From contig NZ_FZOS01000008.1 in assembly GCF_900188165.1 (NCBI RefSeq), positions 1 through 64,000 of the forward strand: DNA of 64,000 bases, in the 5' to 3' direction. Position 1 is the stretch's first letter; each line of letters begins with the position of its first letter. The position numbers and the translations under genes are program-made. Shown here piece after piece: positions 25,894 to 34,365 of the stretch. A model generated the notes under the pieces. The model was not told where the DNA came from and ran no database searches. It saw nothing but the letters and a program-made list of their open reading frames with translations. The DNA comes from Edaphosphingomonas laterariae. GTDB taxonomy: Bacteria > Pseudomonadota > Alphaproteobacteria > Sphingomonadales > Sphingomonadaceae.

Positions 25894-26067
25894 GTGTCCG
25901 ATTCCGAATCCACGCCCGATAAGACGAAGCCGGCCGCCAAGTCCAAGAAGGCGCCGCTCATCTCGCCGGCGGCGGGCGTCGGTGTCGGCGTTGCGATCGG
26001 TTCGGCTGCGATCGTCGCGGCGCTTCTCTATGCCAATCGCTCGAAGAAGGCCGACAAGAAGGCCTGA
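25894..26067 (+). CDS. Small single-pass membrane protein, 57 aa
   Basis: A GTG-started 57-codon gene with an excellent GAGGAG ribosome-binding site 7 bp upstream. The product has a hydrophilic, Lys/Ser/Pro-rich N-terminus (residues 1-22), one Gly/Ala-rich transmembrane segment (about 24-47, PAAGVGVGVAIGSAAIVAAL) and a Lys-rich tail (RSKKADKKA), predicting an N-out, C-in topology by the positive-inside rule. I recognise no family. It lies between tRNA-Gln and the convergent barrel-like gene, with its stop 3 bp from that gene's stop. Confidence 0.75.
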   Translation: MSDSESTPDKTKPAAKSKKAPLISPAAGVGVGVAIGSAAIVAALLYANRSKKADKKA

Positions 26068-26070
26068 TCG

Positions 26071-27075
26071 TCAGAAATCGCTGGCCAGCGTGAGTGCCGC
26101 GCCCGATCCGGGGGCGGCATCACCCGCCACGCGGAAGCGGCCTTCGATCGCGGCAGTGATGGCCGTGCCGCCCACGGGCAGGCTGAGCGCCACGCGCGGG
26201 CCGATGTCGAGCCGCTCGACGCCGGGCTGGGCACCACCCCAGACGCCGCCGCCGATGCGCAACGCGGTCGCCGGTGCGATATCGCGGCGATGGACGACGC
26301 GCAGGGCGCCATCGGCGAACAGATCGGTCGATCGGGCGCCGACCATGCCCGCTTGCGCATAGCCATCGGCCTCCAGCCCCTTGCCGAGATCGCGCCAGAA
26401 CCCGCCCGCCGCATAAGCCGACCACGCATTGCGGCCGTGCCCGCCAAGATCGAAGCGCCGTTCGACCGAAAGGCGCAGCGGCTGGCCCGGCAGCGGATGA
26501 AAATCCAGGCCGACCGCACCTTCGGCGGCCTTGGCGTCGTCCAGCGGCAGATAAGCGCGCGTTGCGATGGCGGCGCGGCTCGGGCCGCCGCGGTTGATCC
26601 GCCACGCGATTCGCCCGCCGATCTGGCCTCCGCCCAATTGGCCCCCTGCCGCCAGCGCGTCTCCACCGCCATCGCGCGCGAAGAGGTAGATGTTGCCCGA
26701 CCAGCGCGATGGCGAGGGGGCAGCGCCGGCGATCGCGGGTGTGGGGGCTGGAAGGTCGGCGATCGGTGGCGGTGATGATGCTGGTATGGCGGCGGGCGGC
26801 GCGAACATGGCTTCGCGGGGTGTGTCCGCTGCGGCGAGAAGGATTGGCGCGCGCGGCGGCCGGTGTTGTGCGGAGGGCGCGACAGGGCGAAGCGGGACCG
26901 TGATACTGCCCGCAGCCACCGTGGCCGCCGCCGCGGCCAGCGTATCGGCCCGAGCCTGTTCAGGCAGGATGATCGTCTCGCGCGTGTCCTCCGGCAGCAG
27001 CCACCAGATGCGCGTTCCGATCCACAGCAGCGAAATGGCGGCCAGAAACCGGATCGGCGGCGATGCGGCTTTCAC
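26071..27075 (-). CDS. Membrane-anchored protein with NfrA C-terminal-like domain
   Basis: A 334-aa protein. It opens with a hydrophobic segment (IRFLAAISLLWIGTRIWWLL), followed by a Pro/Ala-rich linker to about residue 145. The C-terminal 190 residues (RWSGNIYLFARDGGG to LTLASDF) resemble the C-terminal, probably beta-rich domain of phage N4 adsorption protein NfrA. Many strands have alternating polarity and the protein ends in Phe, so an outer-membrane-like barrel is possible. The GTG start overlaps the stop of the NfrB-like glycosyltransferase (GTGA), a conserved pairing. Family placement is from memory. Confidence 0.7.
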   Translation of the reverse strand: MKAASPPIRFLAAISLLWIGTRIWWLLPEDTRETIILPEQARADTLAAAAATVAAGSITVPLRPVAPSAQHRPPRAPILLAAADTPREAMFAPPAAIPASSPPPIADLPAPTPAIAGAAPSPSRWSGNIYLFARDGGGDALAAGGQLGGGQIGGRIAWRINRGGPSRAAIATRAYLPLDDAKAAEGAVGLDFHPLPGQPLRLSVERRFDLGGHGRNAWSAYAAGGFWRDLGKGLEADGYAQAGMVGARSTDLFADGALRVVHRRDIAPATALRIGGGVWGGAQPGVERLDIGPRVALSLPVGGTAITAAIEGRFRVAGDAAPGSGAALTLASDF

Positions 27076-28481
27076 TCGGCCTCGCCCGTCGGGAAATGGT
27101 GGCGGGTCTTGTCCCAGCGGACGGGGCGGTTGGCGCTGCTGGCGAGATAGGCGAACAGCGCACGCCGCGCCGCAAGGATGGCGATGATGTTGCCGACGAA
27201 CATGCGCGCCGGCGCGTGCATCGTCGCGCGCAGGCCATAGACCCGCTGGACCATCCAGCAACGCATCACCAGGCGCCAGCCCAGCAAGGCAAGGTTAGCG
27301 AGGCACAGCTGCCAGAGGATCGGGTCGAGCGGTGCGGCGGGACGGGCGATTGCCCAATGAAATGCCTGCGATGCGACCCATAGCAGCAGCGCGGCATAAG
27401 CGGCGGTCAATATGATCGCGGCCAGAATCGCGCGGCGATCGCGCAGCCGCATCCAATGTTCGGCGATGCCGCCCTGCCAGCCCAGCCGATCCCAGCCGGC
27501 CAGCGCGATCCCGGTCAGCCAGCGGGCTTTCTGGCGCACGGCGGCGTGGACCGTTGCGGGAAAATAGGCCCGGACCGCGACCAGCGCACCGCCCTCGTCG
27601 GCCGGCATGCGGACGAAGACCCCCCGGCCGCCAAATTCGCCGATGCGCAGGCCCAGTTCATAGTCCTCGGTCAGGCTGTCGGCATCGAAGGGCGATCCGT
27701 CACGGGCATCGGCCACGCGTTGCATGGCATCGCGCGCGATGGCGCAGCCGACCCCGGCCGATGGCATCGCCGCCCCGATCGCTTCACGCACAACCAGCAT
27801 TTTTCCGTGGTTGTCTGCGAACTCGTCGCAATAATGTCCGCTCACATATGGCGAGCCGGGAACGACCAGCGGCATCACTGGCAGCTGGACGAGATCGAAG
27901 CGTTCGATCAGCCGGTCGAACAGGCGCAGTTCGGCGGGGTGCACCACATCCTCGGCGTCGTGGAGGATGATGGCCTTGAACCGGACGCCGCTGGCCGCTT
28001 CCTCGGCCAGCAGCGCGTGCTACAAGCGGTTGAGGCATTCGGCCTTGGTGGTCGGCCCGGCGCGTTGCCCGCCGACCATGTGGACGAGACGCCCGCGCGG
28101 GTGATGCGCCTGGATCGCGGCAACGGCATCGCGTGTCGCGGGATCATTGGGATAAACGCCCACGAAAATGCGGAAGTCATGATGGTCCAGCCGGTCGAGC
28201 GCGTGGCCGAGCATCGCGCCGATGACATCGCCTTCATCCCACGCCCCGATCAGGATCGCCATGCGTCCGGGGCGATCCGGCGGCGGCAATGTCGCGGCAG
28301 TTGTCGGGCGGTGGCGGCGGTAGATGGTCAGTCGTCGGGTGGCGCTGCGCAGCAGCCACAGCATATCCATGGCGAAATCGTCGATCCCACCCAGCAACAG
28401 GCCGACAGCGGCGAACAGCGCAACTTCGCGCAGCGCCATATCCAGCAGCCACGATATTGTGCCGGGATCCAGCATCCCCAT
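27072..28481 (-). pseudogene. NfrB-like family 2 glycosyltransferase interrupted by an in-frame amber codon
   Basis: Reading from an ATG at 28479-28481 the frame runs 153 codons to TAG at 28020-28022 and then continues open in the same frame to 27072. The joined product of about 469 residues has the GT2 layout: N-terminal helix (LALFAAVGLLLGG-like), GRMAILIGAWDE, the DxD-type motif HDAEDVVHPAE, the TED motif ESLTEDYELGL, the QxxRW motif RQKARWLTG and C-terminal membrane helices. The amber sits in NRL*HALL just before the DxD motif, where relatives appear to have Trp (TGG). It could be a real nonsense mutation, a sequencing error or a suppressed codon. A start at 28526 is an alternative. Confidence 0.8.
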
Positions 28482-28623
28482 TTTCCCCCGAACGGGGAAC
28501 ATGTCGCCTACGTAATGGTTGTGCAAGCATATTGTATATTGGCGCTTTATTGGGCCGATTGAGGGTGGACTCTCCGGCTGCTAGGCTTTCCTTGCGGTGG
28601 ATGCCGGCGAAAGGGAGCGGGAC

Positions 28624-31600
28624 ATGCGGCTTTTTCGGATGCGCTGGGCGGCGCTGGCGCTGGCGTTGGCGCCGGTTGCGGCGGCAAGCGACGTGGCCCC
28701 GCAGGTGGTGATGGCGACGCCGGGCAGCGCCGGCGGGGCGATCGAACGCTTCACCGTCCGCTTTTCGGAACCGATGGTGCCACTGGGCGATCCGCGCGCG
28801 ACGGGGCCGTTCGCGGTCGCCTGTCCGGTCGGCGGCACCGGTCGCTGGGTCGACCAGACCACCTATGAGCATGCGTTCGAAACCCCCTTGCCGGGTGGCA
28901 TCGCCTGCAGCTTCACATTGCGCGACGGCCTGAAAACGCTGCGCGGCGCCACGCTGACCGGGCAGCAGCGTTTCACCGTCGATACCGGCGGCCCTTCGGT
29001 GCGCGCGATATTGCCTTCGCGCTATGGCGGCGACGTTGCCGAGGATCAGCTGTTCCTTGTCGCCGCCAATGTCGCGCCGGATCGCGCCTCGGTGGCGGCC
29101 GTCGCTTATTGCGCGGTGGACGGCATCGGCGAGAAGATCGCGGTCGATCTGCTGCCGCCGGAGGTGGCGGGCGACGTGCTGGAAGGCGTGGGCGCCGATC
29201 GCTATCAGGTGCAAAATTTCCTGGCCGAAGCCGGCCTGCCGCAGGTGCTGGCGCCCAAGGGACGCGAACGGGCGGCGATGCTGGCGAATGTCGTCGCGCT
29301 CAAATGCCGGCGGCCCCTGCCGCCAGGACGCGACATGGCGCTGGTGTGGGGCGCCGGCGTGCGGGGCCCGGGCGGCCGCACCGCGGGGACCGACCAGCGT
29401 TTCGATTTCACGGTGCGCAAGGCGTTCGAGGCGCGGTTCGAATGTTCGCGCGTCAATCCGCAAGCGGGATGCAGCCCGGTCGAGGCGGCGCATGTGCGCT
29501 TTTCCGCGCCGATCGGCCGGGCGGCGGCCGAAGCGATCCGCATCAAGCTGGCGGACGGCAGCGAGATTCGCCCCGAAATCGCCGATGCCGGGGCGCAACA
29601 GGTCAGCGCCGTGCGTTTCAAGCCGCCCTTCGCCGAGGCCGTTGCCGGTGAATTGCTGTTGCCCGAACGGCTGGTGGACGATGGTGGCCGGCCGCTTGCC
29701 AACGCCCAGCGCTTTCCGCTCGCCATCCGCTTCGATGCCGCGCCACCGCTGGTGAAATTCGCCGCCCCGTTCGGCATTCTCGAGGCGAAGGAAGGCGGCG
29801 TGCTGCCCGTCACCGTCCGCAACGTCGAACCGGCGCTGCAGGGGCGGACGCTCAGCGTGGGTGGCAAGGTCGCCCGCATCGGCGACGACGACAAGGCGGT
29901 CGCCAATTGGCTGCGCCGGCTTGACGACGCCGACGACAATGATTTCCGCGAGGAGAAGCGCGGCGCGAAATCGGTGACGGTGAACCACACCGGCGCGACA
30001 CCGCTGTTGACCAAGGTCGCCGACGCGCGGCCGATGGACGTCGCGTTGCCCGGCAAGGGACGCCAGTTCGAAATTGTCGGCATCCCGCTGGCCAAGCCGG
30101 GCTTCTATGTCGTCGAACTGGCCAGCCCGGCGCTCGGCCGGGCGCTGCTCGGCCGCGATGCGACGCGCTATGTGGCGGCGGGCGCGCTCGTCACCAATCT
30201 TGCGGTCCATTTCAAATGGGGCCGCGAGGGATCGATGGTCTGGGTTACCGCGCTCGACAGTGGCGAGCCCGTGGCCGGGGCCGACGTCAGGATCAGCGAC
30301 AGCTGCACCGGACGCCTGCTTTCGCAAGGCAAAAGCGATGCGCGCGGGCGGCTGGCGGTCAGGCCCGGCCTGCCGGAACCCGAAACCTATGGATCGTGCG
30401 ACGATGGCGGCGCGCATCCGCTGATGGCGTCGGCGCGCAAGGATGGCGATTTCAGCTTCACCCTGACCGATTGGGCCAAGGGCATCCGGCCTTATGATTT
30501 CGACCTGCCTTATGGCTGGAACGAGCGGACAGACATATTCCACACGGTGTTCGACCGCAGCCTGATGAAGGCGGGCGAAACCGTCCACATGAAGCATATC
30601 CTGCGCAAGCCGGTGGCGGCGGGCTTCGCCTTCACCGGCCAGCTGGATGGCCGCCTGCGGCTCACCCATCGCGGCTCCGACACGCAGTTCGAACTGCCTT
30701 TGGCGGTGGGCGCGGATGGCATTGGCGAAACCGCGTGGACCGCGCCCGCAGGCGCGCCGCAGGGCGATTACGACCTGACGATCGTTTCGGGTGACGAGAC
30801 GATCTTCACCAGCCAGTCGATCCGCGTCGACGAATATCGCCTGCCGACGATGCGGGCGAGCGTCACCGGCCCCAAGGCGGCCGCGATCCGGCCGAAGCTG
30901 CTGCCGCTCGATCTGTTCGTCGGCTATCTGTCCGGCGGCGGCGCATCGAACATGGGCGTTACCGTGCGCACCGCCTTCACCATGGCCGAACCGACGCCGA
31001 AGGGCTGGGAAGGCTGGAGCTTCGGCGGCGCGAAGATTGTCGAGGGCGTGACGCCGCTGGACGGCGATGGCGAGGAGATCGGCGCTGCGGCCGTGCCCGC
31101 CACCCAGATGCTGCCGGTCACACTCGACGGGCAGGGCGCGGCACGGACCAGCGTGGAGATTCCGCAGAGCTTCGACCAGGCGATGATGGTCGCGGTGGAG
31201 ATGGATTATCAGGACGCCAATGGCGAGGTGCTGACAGCATCGCGCCGCATTCCCGTCTATCCCTCGGCGGTGCGGGTCGGCCTCAAGACCGACGGCTGGA
31301 TGATGAAGGATGACGATCTTCGCCTGAAGATGGTCGTGCTCGATGCCGAGGGGCGCCCGGTGCGGGGCCGCAAGGTGAAGGTCGAATTGTTCAGCCGTGA
31401 AATATTGTCCGCGCGGCGCCGGCTGATCGGCGGCTTCTATGCCTATGACAATAACGCTCGGACGACGCGGATCGACGCGGGCTGCACCGCCACGACGGAC
31501 AGTCTGGGGCTTGCCGAATGCGCGATCGAGCCGGGTGTCTCGGGCGAGGTCTATGCGGTGGCCACGGCCGAGGATGATGACGGCAATGTCAGCCGCGCGG

Positions 31601-34362
31601 TGCGTTCGATCTGGCTCGCGGGGGAAGAGGATTGGTGGTTCGGCGGCGACAATGGCGACCGCATGGATCTGGTGCCCGAACGGCTCGACTATAAATCAAA
31701 CGAAACCGCGCGCTTCCAGGTGCGGATGCCGTTCCGCGAGGCGACGGCGCTGGTGACGATCGAGCGTGAGGGCGTGATCGGCAGCTTCGTCACCAGATTG
31801 TCCGGCAAGGATCCGGTGATCGAAGTGCCGCTGCAGGGCTATCATGCGCCCGACATCTATGTGTCGGTGCTGGCCGTGCGCGGGCGTGTCGGCGGGTTTC
31901 GGCTGTGGCTGGCCAATCTTGCGCGCGAATGGGGCCTGCCCTTCTTCGCCCGCGATGCGGCGCGGCCGACGGCCTTGGTCGATCTCGCCAAGCCGAGTTT
32001 CCGGCTCGGCATCGCCAAGATCAATGTCGGCTGGGAAGCCCATCAGCTTGCCGTCGATGTGAAGCCCGATCGCGACAAATACAGCGTGCGCGATGTGGCG
32101 CAGGTGGCGGTGCAGGTGAAGGATGGCGCGGGTGCCGCCCCCCGTTCGGCCGAAATCGCCTTCGCGGCGGTGGACGAGGCGCTGTTGCAGCTTTCGCCCA
32201 ATCCGAGCTGGGACGTCATCGACGCGATGATGGGCGAACGGCCGCTTTCCGTGCTCACCTCGACCGCGCAGATGCAGGTCGTCGGCAAGCGTCATTATGG
32301 GCGCAAGGCGCTGGCCGCCGGCGGCGGCGGCGGCGGTGACCTTGCTGCCGTCAATCGGGAGGATTTCCGGCCCGTCCTGCTGTGGAAGGGGCGCGTGCCG
32401 CTCGATCCGCAGGGGCGCGCGAAGGTGGCGGTGCCGCTGGGCGATTCGCTGTCGTCGTTCAAGCTTGTCGCGATCGCGACGGCGGGCGCCGATCGGTTCG
32501 GCACCGGCGTCGCGACGGTGCGAACGGCGCAGGATCTGACGCTATATGCCGGCCTGCCGCCACTGGTGCGCGAAGGCGATTTCTATGGCGCGAGCTTCAC
32601 CCTGCGCAACGGATCGGACCGGCCGATGACGGTGACGGCCACGGCGGAGGTGGCGCCACGGATCGGCGCCGCGCGCCCGCTGACCGTGACGATCCCGGCC
32701 GGCGGTGCCGCGCCGGTGACATGGAACCTGCCGGCGCCGCAGGGCATCGGGCGGCTGGCATGGACGGTTTCGGCCCGCTCGGCGGATGGCCGCGCGGTCG
32801 ACAAGCTGACGGTCTCGCAGGAGGTCGCTCCGGCCGTTCCGCTGGAAACCTGGGCGGCGACGCTGGCGCGGGTCGGTCAGGCGACCAGCGTGATGCTGAC
32901 GCCGCCCGCCGGGGCGCTGCCCGGCCGGGGCGAAGTGACCGTGCGGCTGAGCGATAGTCTGGCGCCACCGCTGGACGGCGTGGTCCGCTACATGACCGCT
33001 TATCCCTATGATTGCTTCGAACAGCGCCTGTCCAAGGCGGTGGCGACGCAGGATGCCGGGGCGTGGGGGCGGCTGGCAGGCGAGATTCCGGCCTATCTCG
33101 ATGGCAATGGGCTGCTCCGCTACTTCCCGGTCGACAGCATGGAAGGCAGCGAGGCGCTGACCGCTTATGCGCTCCACATCACGGCGGAGGCCGGGCTGGC
33201 CATTCCCGAAACCGCGAAGGCGCGGATGATCGAGGCGCTGAAGGGCGTCGTCGACGGCCGCGTGGCCAGTGGCGGGCAGGGCATTGGCGAACGGCGCTAT
33301 CTGCGCCTCGCCGCGCTTGCGGCGCTTGCGCGCAATGGCCTCGCAAGCTCCGCCATGCTCGGCCAGATCGGCCTTGCCCCTGCCGACATGCCGACATCGG
33401 CGCTGGCCGACTGGCTGGTCGCGATCGACCGCACCGGGGGCGACGCGGCGCTGCGGGCGAGTGCGGAGGCGGAACTGCGCCAGCGCCTCGTTTATGAAGG
33501 ATCGCGCCTCGATCTCGTCGATGCCGGCCGTGCGCCCTGGTGGATGATGACGAGCGGGGACGAGATGGCGATCCGCGCGCTGCTTGCGGTGCTCGGCCGG
33601 CCGGGCTGGCAGGATGATACGCCCCGGATGATGGTGGGCGTGGCACTCCGCCAGCGTCGCGGCAGCTGGGATACGACGCCGGCCAATGCCTGGGGCGTCA
33701 TCGCGGCGAAACGCTTTGCCGGCCTCTATCCGCCCGGCGCCGTCGCGGGCGTCACCACTGCGCGCCTTGGCGACATCCAGCGCAGCCAACCCTGGCCGCG
33801 CGCTGCGGATGCAGGGCTGCTGCGCCTGCCGCTGCCGACGGCGCAGGCCCCGCTGCTGCTCGCGCAGAATGGTGGCGCGGGCCCGTGGGCGCAGATCTCG
33901 CTCACCGCCGCCGTGCCGCTGCGCCAACCGCTGTTCGCGGGCTATCGCGTCGAAAAATCGGTGACCGCGATCCAGCAGAAGGTGAAGGGCCGGTTGACGC
34001 GCGGCGATGTGCTGAAGGTTCGGATCAGCGTCGACGCGACGGCCGAACGCAATTGGGTGGTGGTCAGCGATCCGATTCCGGCGGGCGCGACGATCGTCGG
34101 CAATCTCGGCGGCCAATCGCAGCAGATCGCCGATCAGGCGTCCGGCGGCGAAGGCGTGCAGCCATCCTATGTCGGCCGGGGGCTCGATGCGTGGCGCGGC
34201 TATTTCGAATGGGTGCCGCGTGGTCGCTTCACCGTTGAATATGCGGTGCGGCTGAACGGTGTCGGCACCTTCCAGCTGCCGCCGACCCGGGTGGAGGCGA
34301 TGTATTCGCCCGACATCCGCGCGGCGATCCCCAACCGGCCGGTGACGGTCGCGCTGAGATAG
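28624..34362 (+). CDS. Bacterial alpha-2-macroglobulin family protein
   Basis: A very large 1,912-aa periplasmic protease-trap protein. The signal peptide is MRLFRMRWAALALALAPVAAA; no lipobox Cys follows, unlike E. coli YfhM. MG-type beta domains fill the first two-thirds (for example SVTVNHTGATP and HFKWGREGSMVWVTAL). The thioester motif CFEQ occurs in YPYDCFEQRLSKAV near residue 1463, followed by the alpha-helical thioester domain. Such proteins bait and covalently trap proteases. The ATG at 28624 has an AAGGGAG site. The stop is 3 bp before pbpC, the classical partner that could repair peptidoglycan after a breach. Confidence 0.94.
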   Translation: MRLFRMRWAALALALAPVAAASDVAPQVVMATPGSAGGAIERFTVRFSEPMVPLGDPRATGPFAVACPVGGTGRWVDQTTYEHAFETPLPGGIACSFTLRDGLKTLRGATLTGQQRFTVDTGGPSVRAILPSRYGGDVAEDQLFLVAANVAPDRASVAAVAYCAVDGIGEKIAVDLLPPEVAGDVLEGVGADRYQVQNFLAEAGLPQVLAPKGRERAAMLANVVALKCRRPLPPGRDMALVWGAGVRGPGGRTAGTDQRFDFTVRKAFEARFECSRVNPQAGCSPVEAAHVRFSAPIGRAAAEAIRIKLADGSEIRPEIADAGAQQVSAVRFKPPFAEAVAGELLLPERLVDDGGRPLANAQRFPLAIRFDAAPPLVKFAAPFGILEAKEGGVLPVTVRNVEPALQGRTLSVGGKVARIGDDDKAVANWLRRLDDADDNDFREEKRGAKSVTVNHTGATPLLTKVADARPMDVALPGKGRQFEIVGIPLAKPGFYVVELASPALGRALLGRDATRYVAAGALVTNLAVHFKWGREGSMVWVTALDSGEPVAGADVRISDSCTGRLLSQGKSDARGRLAVRPGLPEPETYGSCDDGGAHPLMASARKDGDFSFTLTDWAKGIRPYDFDLPYGWNERTDIFHTVFDRSLMKAGETVHMKHILRKPVAAGFAFTGQLDGRLRLTHRGSDTQFELPLAVGADGIGETAWTAPAGAPQGDYDLTIVSGDETIFTSQSIRVDEYRLPTMRASVTGPKAAAIRPKLLPLDLFVGYLSGGGASNMGVTVRTAFTMAEPTPKGWEGWSFGGAKIVEGVTPLDGDGEEIGAAAVPATQMLPVTLDGQGAARTSVEIPQSFDQAMMVAVEMDYQDANGEVLTASRRIPVYPSAVRVGLKTDGWMMKDDDLRLKMVVLDAEGRPVRGRKVKVELFSREILSARRRLIGGFYAYDNNARTTRIDAGCTATTDSLGLAECAIEPGVSGEVYAVATAEDDDGNVSRAVRSIWLAGEEDWWFGGDNGDRMDLVPERLDYKSNETARFQVRMPFREATALVTIEREGVIGSFVTRLSGKDPVIEVPLQGYHAPDIYVSVLAVRGRVGGFRLWLANLAREWGLPFFARDAARPTALVDLAKPSFRLGIAKINVGWEAHQLAVDVKPDRDKYSVRDVAQVAVQVKDGAGAAPRSAEIAFAAVDEALLQLSPNPSWDVIDAMMGERPLSVLTSTAQMQVVGKRHYGRKALAAGGGGGGDLAAVNREDFRPVLLWKGRVPLDPQGRAKVAVPLGDSLSSFKLVAIATAGADRFGTGVATVRTAQDLTLYAGLPPLVREGDFYGASFTLRNGSDRPMTVTATAEVAPRIGAARPLTVTIPAGGAAPVTWNLPAPQGIGRLAWTVSARSADGRAVDKLTVSQEVAPAVPLETWAATLARVGQATSVMLTPPAGALPGRGEVTVRLSDSLAPPLDGVVRYMTAYPYDCFEQRLSKAVATQDAGAWGRLAGEIPAYLDGNGLLRYFPVDSMEGSEALTAYALHITAEAGLAIPETAKARMIEALKGVVDGRVASGGQGIGERRYLRLAALAALARNGLASSAMLGQIGLAPADMPTSALADWLVAIDRTGGDAALRASAEAELRQRLVYEGSRLDLVDAGRAPWWMMTSGDEMAIRALLAVLGRPGWQDDTPRMMVGVALRQRRGSWDTTPANAWGVIAAKRFAGLYPPGAVAGVTTARLGDIQRSQPWPRAADAGLLRLPLPTAQAPLLLAQNGGAGPWAQISLTAAVPLRQPLFAGYRVEKSVTAIQQKVKGRLTRGDVLKVRISVDATAERNWVVVSDPIPAGATIVGNLGGQSQQIADQASGGEGVQPSYVGRGLDAWRGYFEWVPRGRFTVEYAVRLNGVGTFQLPPTRVEAMYSPDIRAAIPNRPVTVALR

Positions 34363-34365
34363 GCC

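Noticed and set aside
27072-28526. Reading the NfrB-like locus as two separate genes
   Set aside because: The pieces are in one frame either side of a single TAG and each holds only part of the GT2 motif set, so one interrupted gene is the simpler reading.
28519-28540. A possible promoter TTGTGC with TATATT upstream of the alpha-2-macroglobulin gene
   Set aside because: The spacing is only 10 bp, too short for sigma70; the AT-rich stretch may still matter but no site can be defined.
28234-30669. An 811-codon minus-strand frame opposite the alpha-2-macroglobulin gene, crossing into the glycosyltransferase promoter region
   Set aside because: It has no signature and an Arg/Gly-rich antisense composition, and it overlaps clearly coding sequence.
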